The notes under the pieces were generated by a model. The model ran no database searches. It saw only the letters and a program-made list of their open reading frames with translations, and was not told the DNA's origin. The translations under genes and the position numbers were made by a program. From Trichopria drosophilae (taxonomy: Eukaryota; Arthropoda; Insecta; Hymenoptera; Diapriidae), in NCBI GenBank assembly GCA_030407085.1, contig CM059586.1, forward strand, positions 107,769,501-107,833,500: DNA of 64,000 nt. The letters are read 5' to 3'. Numbering within the stretch: position 1 is the first letter of the stretch; the number at the start of each line of letters is the position of its first letter. Positions 20,802 to 31,818 of the stretch are shown here, in pieces.

Positions 20802-21500
20802 TTAATCGGTTGGCATGGGTTTTAAACGGTAGGATACAGAAACGAATTTAATATGGATAATTTTTAAATTCAATAAAATCGACTGAGAGGAAATGGGAGA
20901 TAAACGTCTACACAAACAATGGACATTTGTTTTAGTGTGGTTTGGGTTGAAAACGTTGACAACAATAGGTTTAAAAGATAACTTCAAAATTAATCACTTT
21001 ATGACCTACTATTTGAAAAATTGTTTTTTGAGTGAAAAATATTCATAATTGTTAAAATAAAGATTAAGAAAGTTTGTCAGCACGTTTCAATACTACTAAA
21101 TTCATAGTTTATATTCAATGTTCAAGGAATGAAGAACAACCTAAAATATATAATTAAAAACAAACTATATAAATTTGCAGAATATTAAAATACTTCCAGT
21201 GACGTTTATGTAAACGTGGAACTTGTAATAAAAAATAACATTTCGAAATTGCAGTACGTACAATTTATGAATGAAACAATGTACAGTCATTAAATCCTTT
21301 GTTATTATTTAATGCGTCAATAAAACCGGTGCCGTCTTACGTTTATCGCCGAGGTGATTGCTATTGATCTCTGTTAAGATCTATTACTAGATCTTGTTAG
21401 TCATTTTCGTTTCATTGTATCATATCTTACGTAGTTACACTGAATATTAATTGTAAAATATATTAGCAAATATTTTTCATATTATATTTGATTGGTCTTT
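20802..21500. other. AT-rich intergenic sequence
   Basis: No gene is seen. A small cluster of AGATCT/AGATCTATTACTAGATCT palindromic blocks lies near 21377-21395. Confidence 0.45.
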
Positions 21501-21507
21501 AAAGGTT

Positions 21508-21531
21508 CCGGGTTCGAGTCCCGGTGGCGCA
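21508..21531 (+). pseudogene. tRNA 3' fragment (T arm and acceptor strand)
   Basis: The T arm is intact: CCGGG stem, TTCGAGT loop, CCCGG stem, followed by TGGCGCA as a 3' acceptor strand. It includes a perfect B-box GGTTCGAGTCC. Upstream there is only AT-rich sequence with no matching 5' half, anticodon arm or TGCGCCA acceptor strand. It is therefore a truncated tRNA relic or a leftover of a tRNA-derived SINE. Confidence 0.7.
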
Positions 21532-23766
21532 TAAAATTTTTTAAATTTCTCTTGTCTTTTTTGAATTAAAAATGACCCTAAAAATTCTTAAAAAATGATT
21601 CATCACTCTGACAATTGAACATTAAGTTAAACAAAAATTAAAAAAAAATGTTAACTGAATTAATATAAAGGTTAATTATCGAGTCCATGTTACAACATAT
21701 GATTATATTATACTTGTTGAGGTTACTGAAAATAGCGAAAGATTAAAACCGGTTTACGTTATATACGCGACTAAATTAGTATTTCTAGAATATTTTATTT
21801 AATTAATTTTTCACGAATACACATCCACGACTAATAAATTTGACAAATCACCACTTGCACAATCTGTTTCACAATTGATAAGATTTTTAAAAGGTCGTTT
21901 AATTAGTTTAAATATAAGTTAAAAAAATTATATTTACATAAAACAAATTCTTATTATTATTAATCGTCAGTTTATACTTATCATTTACTTTTAAAATTCC
22001 AGAAAAGAATTTCTACGTAAATTGTATTGTTATTATGAAATGATAGTCATTATTTATGCCAACATTTAATCTGATTACATAACGATGGTTTTCTTAAAGT
22101 GTCGACTTTGAATTTCTTAGTAACGATAATTTACGATATTTAAATTACTGATATACTTTCTTACGTTGATGTGTTTACTTGTTAATCAACGAGTTGTGTT
22201 CTTATCAAAGATTATGTTGAACAATTAAAATTAGAAAGTATTCATTTCATTTAAATGTTTATTTTAAAGTATTTCATTAATTAAGCAATTAGTAACAATT
22301 CTAAAATATATAGTAATTATTACTAGATATTTTGGAATATATATAATAAATATTAAATTATTATTTTTGTTGTCGCAAATCGATTTCTTCTAACAAAAAG
22401 AATTGAGAAAATATCACATCATTTTACTGACACGTAAAATAAACTCCATCTTCAATAGTTGTTTTCTGAAAGGGGTAAAATACAGACCGCATTTTACTTT
22501 TTTACAAAAATTGTTCCGAAAGTAATTGACAATTTATATTTTTTTAACCTGTTAAAAAATAGTTAATTATTGGATATTACGTTTAACGATGACATATTTC
22601 GATTTCAAATTATTATTTGATGATAGTTTTGAAAGAGGCATTAAACGAATGCAATTATGATGAGTACTCAGTAAAAACTGTTATTTCAGTTATGTTTCTT
22701 TCGTGAAGATAATCGTTACAACAGCAGGCAAATTAGTGAGTACTTTCCAAGCCATGATTTCTGAAAAATTGATTTACTCTTCGTGTACACGATTTTAATT
22801 TAAGTAATTTCAATGTGAAAAGTTCTGGTGAATTTCTTGCAATTAGCAAAACAGTTTTCTTGTAAAAATTTTCCAAGTATTTTTTATTGACTAACTTAGT
22901 GCTTCTTTTTTTATTTTCAATTTTTGGCCAAACGTTTCTCTTCTGAAGTCAGAAATTTGGCCGCATCGATATAAAACTTGTACCAGTGTTAAGATTATTT
23001 GCTTTTCAAATAATAAAATTTTATGAAATTTTTGAAAAAAACTTTTTCTGAACTTTTTCATATTTCACACTTGATAATATAACAGTAAACTCTTCTGTTC
23101 TCAATTTTGTATAGTCTTTATATTATTTCTTTTGTATTTTTCGACCTTTTTATATCAGGTCTAGTAGATTATTTACTGGAGTGGGTAAAGTTCCATTTCA
23201 CTCACCGTACTCCGCTCGTTTTCTGCACGGAAACTGTACAGAAAATGATTGTTTACCGCTTACTTCGAACCTTCGCGGTAATATCACGATTTTCAGACCA
23301 TACGTAAAAGCCAATAAGAATGGTTTAATAAGGGTTTAATTTAGAGTATAAATCTGGGATATAAAACTTTTATAAATTACGTATAATTCTCGTTTCGATA
23401 CCCGTCAAAAAAACGCCTTAATAGACCATTTTTTAAAGTTGATGTATACGTTTTAAACTAGTATATCAAATACGTATATATTACTACTTAAATCTCCGTA
23501 TATAATATGTTCTCTTAAAACATTAAGAACTCCAGTTTATATGAGGAGTGTGAACATGTTTTTTATACTAATTTTATGTACTTGTTGGTAAAATATTCGA
23601 CCTATATTATATTATGATCTCCTAATAAATATCAAAAGAATTTGGCAAGAATTGACCGAAAATTTGTTGGAATACATGATTTTTCTCTCCCGAAAAATTC
23701 TCTGTTAATTCTTTCACGTTTATTTGTTAAAAGATCATAATATATAGTGGTCAGAATTTATTTTAA
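21532..23766. other. AT-rich intergenic or intronic DNA
   Basis: More than 2 kb without a recognisable gene, RNA or ordered repeat. A slightly higher-GC patch occurs at about 23170-23310 (CTCACCGTACTCCGCTCG) without an identifiable product. Confidence 0.5.
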
Positions 23767-24320
23767 ACGTTTAATACCACGTTTCGTGTTATATTCTGTA
23801 AAAGAAAATAACAGACTTAATATTTTGACCTAAATATAGTATATGTCACACATTTTATAGACGTGTAATATCCTCTGCTAATAAACGTAGTATAACACCG
23901 TTTTTAACCGGTTATATTTTCATTGATTATAAACGTTTTCCAAATACGTTTATTAGACATGGAAATTTAACGATTTATATGATTATTATACATACGTAAA
24001 ATATTATACTGCATTTCACAAATTATAATTGTACGTTTAATAAACGTTTCGCATTATAATCTGTAAAAGAAAACAATACACTTAATATTTTAACCTAGAT
24101 ATGGTATATATCACATATTTTATATACATATAATATCCTCGGATAATAAACGTTGTATAGAATCGTTTTTAACCATTTATATTTTCATATATTATAAACG
24201 TTTTTCAAATACTTTTATTACACATGGAAATTCAACGGTTTATATACGTATTACATATGTAAAATATAATATTGCTTATATAATACTTCACAAACTATAT
24301 TTGTACGTTTAATAAACGTA
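23767..24320. repeat. two-copy tandem repeat, period about 270
   Basis: Copies begin at about 23767 and 24033, with the start of a third at about 24305. Shared ordered blocks are ACGTTTAATA, TCTGTAAAAGAAAA, CTTAATATTTT, ATAATATCCTC, CGTTTTTAACC, TATAAACGTTTT and ACATGGAAATT. AAACGTTT palindromes recur throughout. Confidence 0.85.
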
Positions 24321-25720
24321 ACGTACTACATAAATGTATTTTTTACCACCATTTTATAATCGTTTATCACATAAACGTATATACCACATACGTATACCAT
24401 TTTTATACCATTTTTTATTACGGATACAATATAACATTCGTTTATTAAATCATCGAGGTCTTATTAGGATCTTATTAGGAAGTAGCACTTTACGCCCTAG
24501 GTGCATAATGTACTGTTTTGCTGTTATTTAAACACCATTATTCCATCGTAACATTATAATTGTGTAATTATTCGATTTTTTCGTTTTGATATTATTCTTG
24601 TTATTTCTATGTATTTTTAATTATCTTTTTGTTTTCTTTTTGGTATTGGAAAATATTTTCTGGTAGATTATCTATTCTTATTATTTTGTTTGTAGTTTTA
24701 TTTGTATACAAATGTTTAGAGGATTTAAAAATGTGTTTTAAAAGTGTTTTTTTTTTTAAATAATTGCAATATATCCCTTAGTACATATTAATTCGGAAAT
24801 GTTTATTATGGCTGAAGAAATGGAATTTTAGGTTTATAAAAAAACCACTACTTCCGTAAAAAACAAGTAGAATGTAGGGTTATTAAAAAGTAACCAAAAT
24901 ATATTTGCAGTATACATCGTAATCTAAAGAATAAGGGACGTCTGGAGGTCGGGAAGGCAATAAATTAGGGCGCCTAAGTTACGGTTTTATATGGAGTCGA
25001 GTTTCTCGAGCTCTTTTCGATACCGAAATAAAGTCTCCACATAACAAGGGCCTCGCATAGTCTGGCTGAATTTCGCGTCTGTACATCAAATTTTGGAAAA
25101 TCTAAAGTTCAAGTAGAAAATTTTTACTTGTTATTATTTTATGCATTTTGATTAATTGAAAGGTTAGAATATGACATAATTTTATTTTATTTAAATCAGT
25201 TTGGTATCTAAATTGTATGACATTTTTTTATAGAAAACTTTTTTGAGAAACAAACGCTGAAAGAGTATTTCCTACAGTGAGTTCTATAAAGAGAAAATTT
25301 ACGACTTTTTTTTATATTCATAAATTTTGATATTTAATGTATAAGATTTTCAAAATAACAGATTGGTACCTGAATCAAGGTCAGAATGTAAGTCGTCACA
25401 TTAACCACTGCAATTCGTTTCACCTGACCTATATTTCTTCATTAATATTCTCGTACAGTTACTTTAATATATGGCGACAAATTTGTATATACCCTTTTAG
25501 CATTCTTTATTGCAAAAAAACTAAAAAATTCCTTCATCAAAAGTCGGAAAAAATTAGACAATTTTAATATTGCGAATAATAATATTTGCTGAAAATTGTG
25601 AAGTGGTTCCGATTCGTTTCAGATCAATAATCTAAGTTTGAACTTTATTAAAGATTAGTGAGCACTTTAAAATCTTGTCACGATCATTTAAAATTTATAT
25701 TTTTCGATTTCAATTTCAAC
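24321..25720. other. AT-rich DNA without recognisable genes
   Basis: One GC-richer patch at about 24930-25090 (GGGACGTCTGGAGG, GAGTCGAGTTTCTCGAGCTC) contains short palindromes. No ORF of substance is seen. Confidence 0.45.
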
Positions 25721-25724
25721 ACTT

Positions 25725-26010
25725 TCTCTCCCTAGGGAGTAAAATATGTATCTCAGATTCGCTACGCGCAAAATTCTATTTTGCTCCCTATATCGCTCTC
25801 GTATCAGAAAATAGCACGTGCAACAAACGAGAATATTAATTCGCAATCATCGTCAAACATCAATTTTTCTCCCGAGTTCCACAGTGTTCCATTTTTGTAC
25901 ACAAATAAATATTTAGTTAATTCTAGTATGTCTTTATGGTAATAATAATAAACACATTTATAATTCGATGCAATAATGACTTATTTTGCTCCCTAATACC
26001 GCAGTGTTCC
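25725..26010. repeat. GGGAGCAAAAT palindromic repeat family, copy 1
   Basis: CTCCCTAGGGAGTAAAATA near 25730, TATTTTGCTCCCTATATCGC near 25777, AGAAAATAGCACG near 25806, and a second TTTTGCTCCCTAAT at about 25983. These match ordered blocks at 35520-35790 and 45765-45905. Confidence 0.75.
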
Positions 26011-27290
26011 ATTTCTATAACAAATAAATATTGGTAATATATGAATTGTACGTTATAAGTTACTAAAACAACTAGAAAATTAAATTTAATATTTACAAAC
26101 ATACTAAGTTCATACTTGAATGATGTCAATAAATAAATAAATTATATTGAATATACATATAAATACAAAACCCATTAACTCTCTTTTAAAATAGGATTGA
26201 AATAAATAATTAATATAATGCATTTTTTTAGGGTAATGTACATCGTCTTTTTGTAATGTTTACTTATTCCCAAATTTGATATTTCAGTAAAATAAACAAC
26301 AATTAATGAAAAAATTTTTTAAAACTATTATTTAAATTTAATTTCCATTATCCTCTTATTTTCTTATGAGAATTTGAATGGATATTTATATAATATATCG
26401 CCATATTTAAAGAAGCCTTTTTTGAAGCAAATAAATAACAGTTTCAGTGTAATTACGGAATGAAAATTAAATATTTTTAATTTGAAAGAACTGAGCAATA
26501 AATGTCATATGTGCAACGTGTTTTCATATTCTATTATGGCAACAGTTAATTACTAAATGGATTGGTTCTTGTTTGAAATTAGTTCGATTGAAACCGCTAA
26601 TTTTATGATCCCTCAGCTGCAATAATTTATAAATTGCACTTAATGATATTTGGAAATGATTTGAACCTATGAAAAATCAATGAAATTGCTTTGTATGATA
26701 GTGTCAAGAGAGTACATAGAAATGTAAAACTCTGTTTACCCTACATGAAGCCTTTTATCATTTCGTTCGGTGTATATGTTTTCTCTTCTTGAACAAAAAC
26801 CGTCGATTAAGGGAAGTCCTACGAAATTAATCTTTCTACGGATAGAATACGACGAAAAACTCTTCCGAAATAATGTCTTAAAAATACGCGATACGTTTTC
26901 ATTTTAGTATAAAATAAAACACAAAAATTAATCTATAAAACAGTTTGTTGGGGGTTTTAAATAAATTTTGACAATACTTTGTTATAAGATATCACGTCTT
27001 ATTCCTCGTAGGTTTGTAAAAGTCCTGCTTTCATCGATACGCATCCTCAAAGTTCTGAAGGCAGGTTTAAATGAACTGAAATTGAATAAGAACTTCCAAG
27101 TGGTTCAAAGTATCAGAAAATTGAAAACTACAAAGATATTAACATTTTTAAAATTATCTCACGGGATAGACTCTAAATTTTATGGACTTAAAATTCTGTA
27201 TAATTTAAACGCAAACCTTATAATCTTTCGAAAGAACGTACGGGATTATATTTTAAAATTGATTATTCTAAATATTTTCTCACACTCTGA
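26011..27290. other. AT-rich DNA without recognisable genes
   Basis: A 124-codon open frame at 26968-27342 overlaps the next repeat at its end and has no recognisable motif. It is not called. Confidence 0.45.
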
Positions 27291-27930
27291 GTGCAAAACG
27301 CTATTTTTCTCCCGCAAATTCTCTCCCGAGGGAGCAAAATGAATGTACCCGGGAGCAATTAGTACATTACTCAACGAGGGAGGTAAAATAAGGAATGTCT
27401 CATGCATGCAGTCTGAGGCATTCTTTTTTACTTCCTGAGGGAAGTATACGATTTTCCTTTACGGCAAAGCGGGAGGAAAGTTGCTGCTTTCCTCCTGGCG
27501 TGAAGAAATAGTACATTACTCAACGAGGGAGGTAAAATAAACTCGGCTTCGCCTCGGGTAAAAATTACAGCAAGCAGCAACTTCTTCCCCCGCATGCCGC
27601 TTTCCTCCCGGTGTGAAGAAAAATAAGTTTCTCTCACTCTATTCCCAAAATACCATTTTGCTTCGGACGTCAAACTCGCCCTCGTCGGCAAACACCTATT
27701 TTGCTCCCTAGTTGCACAATGTACTAATTTTCGCACTCGGTGCGCAAAATGCTATTTTGCTCGTGCAATATAGGGAGCTAAAGAGTATGCTCTCATTTGA
27801 GAAGATTAAATGTGCAACACAGAGAATAGACATTTGTAGACTCGCTTCGCTCGGGCGTTAAACTCGACGGGAAACACATATTTTGGTCCCTAGTTACACA
27901 ATCTACTATTACCCAAAGTTCAGCGCTTCG
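27290..27930. repeat. GGGAGCAAAAT repeat family, largest copy with internal duplication
   Basis: CTCTCCCGAGGGAGCAAAAT near 27321. The phrase TAGTACATTACTCAACGAGG occurs twice, near 27350 and 27511, about 161 bases apart. GCAACTTCTTCCCCC and TTTCCTCCCGGTGTGAAGAA mirror TTTCCTCCTGGCGTGAAGAA. The unit GTCAAACTCGCCCTCGTCGG, then CAAACACCTATTTTGCTCCC (27668-27710), recurs in altered form near 27858 and at 35725. The DNA is unusually GC-rich and hairpin-prone for this region. There is no recognisable protein. Confidence 0.8.
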
Positions 27931-28540
27931 TTGAACAATATTTGGGCTAAAAAAAAACTATACACAACGTTTCTAACATGCAACTGTGTGTTCTTTCATA
28001 TTTTACTCGCTCCAAAAAAAGATACAGCTAGTTTTTTCTAAAATATAGGGAATTTTTAAAGTAGTTTTTTCTTAAATGTGCAATTTATACCCGGAAATAG
28101 CAGAGGAATTAAATTTTGTATGTCCATTTTACTAAATTTAAAAAAATAGCAGTTTAACCATACAGTAATGGAAAAACAGTGAGATACATTTTTAGTTGAT
28201 TCAATTTCTTTACGGCAACTTATAAAATTTCGTTTTCGACATATTGAAACTCGTTTAGTAGTTTAAAACTAATCAAATTTAGTAAGAATTTATCGGGAAA
28301 ATTTCTGGAAATTTTTCTGTTTTTGTTGAATTAGTTTTAGTGAAGCTATTGGTGCTTTATTTTCATCATTTTAGTATATTCCGTAAATCTGAATTATCTA
28401 AAAATGACTAACCTAAAATAGTAAAAAAACCTTTAAATTATTAATTGAATTGTACTAAACCAAAAGTAGAAATTCAACATTTTAGTTTAGTAATTTTTAC
28501 AAATGTTGTTTTTTGTGCTGGGGTTCAGATTCGGCGTATT
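27931..28540. other. AT-rich DNA without recognisable genes
   Basis: Nothing identifiable was found. Confidence 0.45.
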
Positions 28541-28620
28541 TTAGAAATTTCAAAATGAAATTTTTTTAATTCGCCCGCCATATTGGATGATGAAATCAGA
28601 CTTTAATTACATATTGTACT
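28541..28620 (-). repeat. short fragment of the CGCCAT dispersed repeat
   Basis: CGCCCGCCATATTGGATGAT next to GAAATCAGACTTTAAT matches the array monomer of 5040-6240. Confidence 0.6.
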
Positions 28621-30060
28621 CTGTTTTGTTTGCATGATAAACGGTCGTAAAAATAGCAAATCAATGCTAACGATTTCTCATAATAGACAAAATTTTCTTT
28701 GTTTCAAAAGGGATTTTGAAGGGAAAAATAGTTATTTCAAAAACCATGGCGATACGGTCTGCAAATACTATTATCTCCTGATAATATATCACCATAAATA
28801 CAGCGAGAAAGTGGGGTTTGAACCTTAAGTTAGGGATATCTTTAAAATCTGAGTTGCTAAGGTTCTTTTGAGGTCACATTTGGATTCAGTACGTCAAAAA
28901 GCGACGGGAAAGTATTATGTGCTTTTTGTTTTTTATGGTCAGTAAAATTTTGTCGGATTGTTTAACACTTTGAATGCTAATGTCACTGCTAAATCGATAC
29001 ACGAAAATGCTCAAAAAATGAGATAAATTTTATCTTGACAATCAGTAACTCTGTATTTTTATTACTATTTTTAAAAATAAATATAGCATATAATGAATAC
29101 TTCTTTTTTATGTTTTTCTGCTATGAAAAAGTCCTAATTGTAATTTGTTATTGATTTATTGATTCCCACAGAAATATTTGTGAACCATAGAGACCAGCAA
29201 TTCAGAGAACATTTATTGGCACCAAAATAGGAGCCAACTAACTGTCGCTTGCAGTAATTACATTAGAGACGTGATAAAATGTTGGCCTTTTTTTTTACTG
29301 AAAGAAATGAGATTAAAAGAAAACATTTTATTTTTTTTTATATATTTTATGAATCAATTGTAATATACTCCTTACAGGTGTTTCACTGAATTATTAACTT
29401 AATTTCCATTCTAATAATTGGGAACAAAAATATTTCGTAGTCTATTGAGAATTTGTTGGCCCCCGGTAGGATATCCCTAAAATCAGCCGATGGTGCCAAT
29501 TAATAATCGAAGACAGTAATTAAATTATATTCTCGATATATAATTAATACTTAACTTTTCTTGTATTTGAGTTTGAGTTTAATCAGAAACCAATCAATGG
29601 ACAGCAATCCATTGACAGCTATTTTTATCAGCATTCCTTTTCGGTTTAAGTGAATTTTTTAATTAGTTTTCATTTGCGAGATCCCATTAAAGAATTAAAG
29701 TAATAATTTTACCATAATATTAACGCAATCCCCAAAAAGTCTTTGAGAACAGGATCTAGAAGTATTAAGTACTATAAAAAATTGTTGGACCTTGGTAGAA
29801 TGCGTTTTAAGTATGCTCTAGGGGCCAATTCACATGTAGTAATTTATAGTAATTAAGATAACAGCACATTTTGTATACTTTCATTTTAGTAATCATTTAA
29901 AAGATTCAAGATCAAATGTGTCAGAAATTAAAACGACAAAACTCTAGTTTGCATCTCTATCCCTATCTAACGAACTTGTCTATTTTCTTGTCTCATTGAA
30001 TACTTTTTTCATACATTTTAATAGCACATTGTGTCCGTGTGGTCTAATATTAAAATATTA
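28621..30060. other. AT-rich DNA with weak dispersed similarity
   Basis: No gene is seen. Loosely related phrases (GGCACCAAAATAGGAGCCAA near 29219, GGTGCCAATTAATAAT near 29492, GGGGCCAATTCACATGTAG near 29821) recur every 280-330 bases and may be an old tandem repeat. Confidence 0.4.
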
Positions 30061-30700
30061 ATTCAGGTTCGCAGATAACCAAACCGATTCAGCTCGTGCG
30101 ATCGGCGTAAATCATATTATTTTTCGTCATGGGAAGCAGGGAAGCACTCGCATGTAATTTTGTATACAGCAATTTACAATTTTATACGCCGTTCTCATTT
30201 GACTCGACAGTCGGTAATATCTCGCTGGGATGATAAGTTCGAAATCGTAGTGGCTAAATGATATATAAATGTAACGTAGAAAAAGGTAACGCGTAAGTCT
30301 CCTACGTGATGGAATCATCGTTATTAAAGTCATTACGAACTTACGTCGCTGCATTATTAAAAATAATTGTAATTTTCGAATTGTTTTGCAAATTATGCCG
30401 AGACCTTCGCGCGACAATGAGACGAGACGTCCCGTTTAAAGTCCGATAATTAATAATGTTTTTGAGAAACGACGACGTTCAAGAAATTGCTTTTCTGCTC
30501 CTGCAAAACTGTGCATCTCAACGCGTCTCGATTTATAGGCTCATAAACTGTTTGTATCTCTGGGCGGCGCTTTTGAATAACGCGATTTACCGAGTCATTA
30601 CATCGCTTCTCTTTTCGCACGACATTGCCTTGCCGGCCTGTGCGAATGTTTGTCGCATTATTTTAATTGTACTTTTCAAACGTTAATTACAAACTACTGT
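30061..30700. other. higher-GC, CpG-containing non-coding island
   Basis: GC and CpG content are clearly above the surroundings (for example GGCGGCGCTTTTGAATAACG near 30563, GCCTTGCCGGCCTG near 30627). Open frames on both strands are short and show no domain. It could be a regulatory element or untranslated exon. Confidence 0.4.
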
Positions 30701-30816
30701 ATGACTCAAGTGTCTCTATTTCACATGTTCGAGCATGCAAGTCTTTAACGACTCTGATTATTTGACTCTGCCAAGAACGTAGGTGCGTATATAAACAAAT
30801 ATCGTATTAGTACCTT

Positions 30817-30838
30817 GAGTCACCGCTAGAGGGACTGC
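30817..30838 (+). promoter_or_regulatory. CTCF-like extended motif, copy 1
   Basis: GAGTCACCGCTAGAGGGACT matches the CTCF core CCRCYAGRKGG. It is preceded at fixed distance by TATTAGTACCTT, shared with the copies at 31621 and 31782 in reverse. Confidence 0.5.
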
Positions 30839-31079
30839 ATTCTCGATAGTAAAATTTACCCTGTTCCTTTTGAATACAATTTTTGTCAGAAAGTTGGTAT
30901 CTTTATTAAAAAGCTTCGCATCAGAACTTTTAGCCAAATGAACTCATTGCACTAGATATACTCAAAATTGCTTATTATTAATTTCTCAAAAAATAAATGT
31001 AGCTGTAAGATGATGACATTTTTCCGGAACTTCGAGTTTACGTTTTGCATTCTAGCGTATTTCACGTTCTAGACAAGGT

Positions 31080-31345
31080 AGACATTTCCTGTCGCCAACG
31101 ATATCAACTTGTACAGCTTCTTCTATGGGGAGGTTAAAACCTCGTCTCGCCTCGTTCCTCTTCGATTTAAGTGCCGCATTATAGCAGACTGCTGCCCAAC
31201 TAATGGTACCTACCTATACCGTAAAAGAACGAGAGTAATATTTTTCTTGTTACCGAAGTGCATAAAAAAAACCGAGCTTAAAAGGATTCTAGTTTCAACG
31301 CATTGTCAGCGGATCGAACTTCTACTTCCGCTTTTTATGTATTAT
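31080..31345. other. second higher-GC island
   Basis: This segment (around CCTCGTCTCGCCTCGTTCCT, 31139-31158) is GC-richer than its flanks. An 80-codon open frame crosses it but has no recognisable domain. Confidence 0.35.
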
Positions 31346-31599
31346 AAATGAAGGAAATGTTACCGCAATGTAACTTAGTTTTTTTTTGAAAATTGTGGGT
31401 TATTGGGAATGTAATGTTTGGTTTAGTCACATATTCTTTAAAGGTGATATTTTGAAATTGTTGTATGGCTTCTTCTGTATTTTTACTGATAGAACAATGA
31501 TTTTGTGATAATTTTATATCATTCAAAACTATCTGTGAACTATCTCAATATTTGGAATGAAAACAGGAGAAAATTATGATATTATTGTAAATGAACGAA

Positions 31600-31656
31600 A
31601 TGCATTTCATTGTTGAGAACATTGTCCTCCTAGTGGTGACTCAACGTACTAATGCG
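31600..31656 (-). promoter_or_regulatory. CTCF-like extended motif, copy 2
   Basis: On the minus strand GAGTCACCACTAGGAGGACA lies at about 31623-31642, with the extended context TTAGTACGTT on one side and TTCTCAACAATGAAA on the other. The whole 50-odd bases are nearly identical to copy 3. Confidence 0.55.
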
Positions 31657-31762
31657 AAATTTGTTAACACATGGCAATTTTCCTGATAAAGATGTGAGGT
31701 AAGAATACTTGAATCATCCGAAAAATTGCAAAAAATATTATTCTATTGCAAAGGATAGGAAT

Positions 31763-31818
31763 ACACTTCATTGTTGAGAACGTTGTCCCCCTAGCGGTGA
31801 CTCTGTGTACTAATGTGT
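31763..31818 (-). promoter_or_regulatory. CTCF-like extended motif, copy 3
   Basis: On the minus strand GAGTCACCGCTAGGGGGACA lies at 31784-31803, flanked by TTAGTACACA and TTCTCAACAATGAAG. It is the best core match of the set (CCGCTAGGGGG). Confidence 0.55.

Noticed and set aside
21440..21531. Complete tRNA gene
   Set aside because: Only the T arm and 3' acceptor strand are present. No D arm, anticodon arm or complementary 5' acceptor strand precedes them.
26968..27342. 124-codon open frame
   Set aside because: It is AT-driven and basic-residue rich, its 3' end lies in the GGGAGCAAAAT repeat, and it has no domain or splice support.
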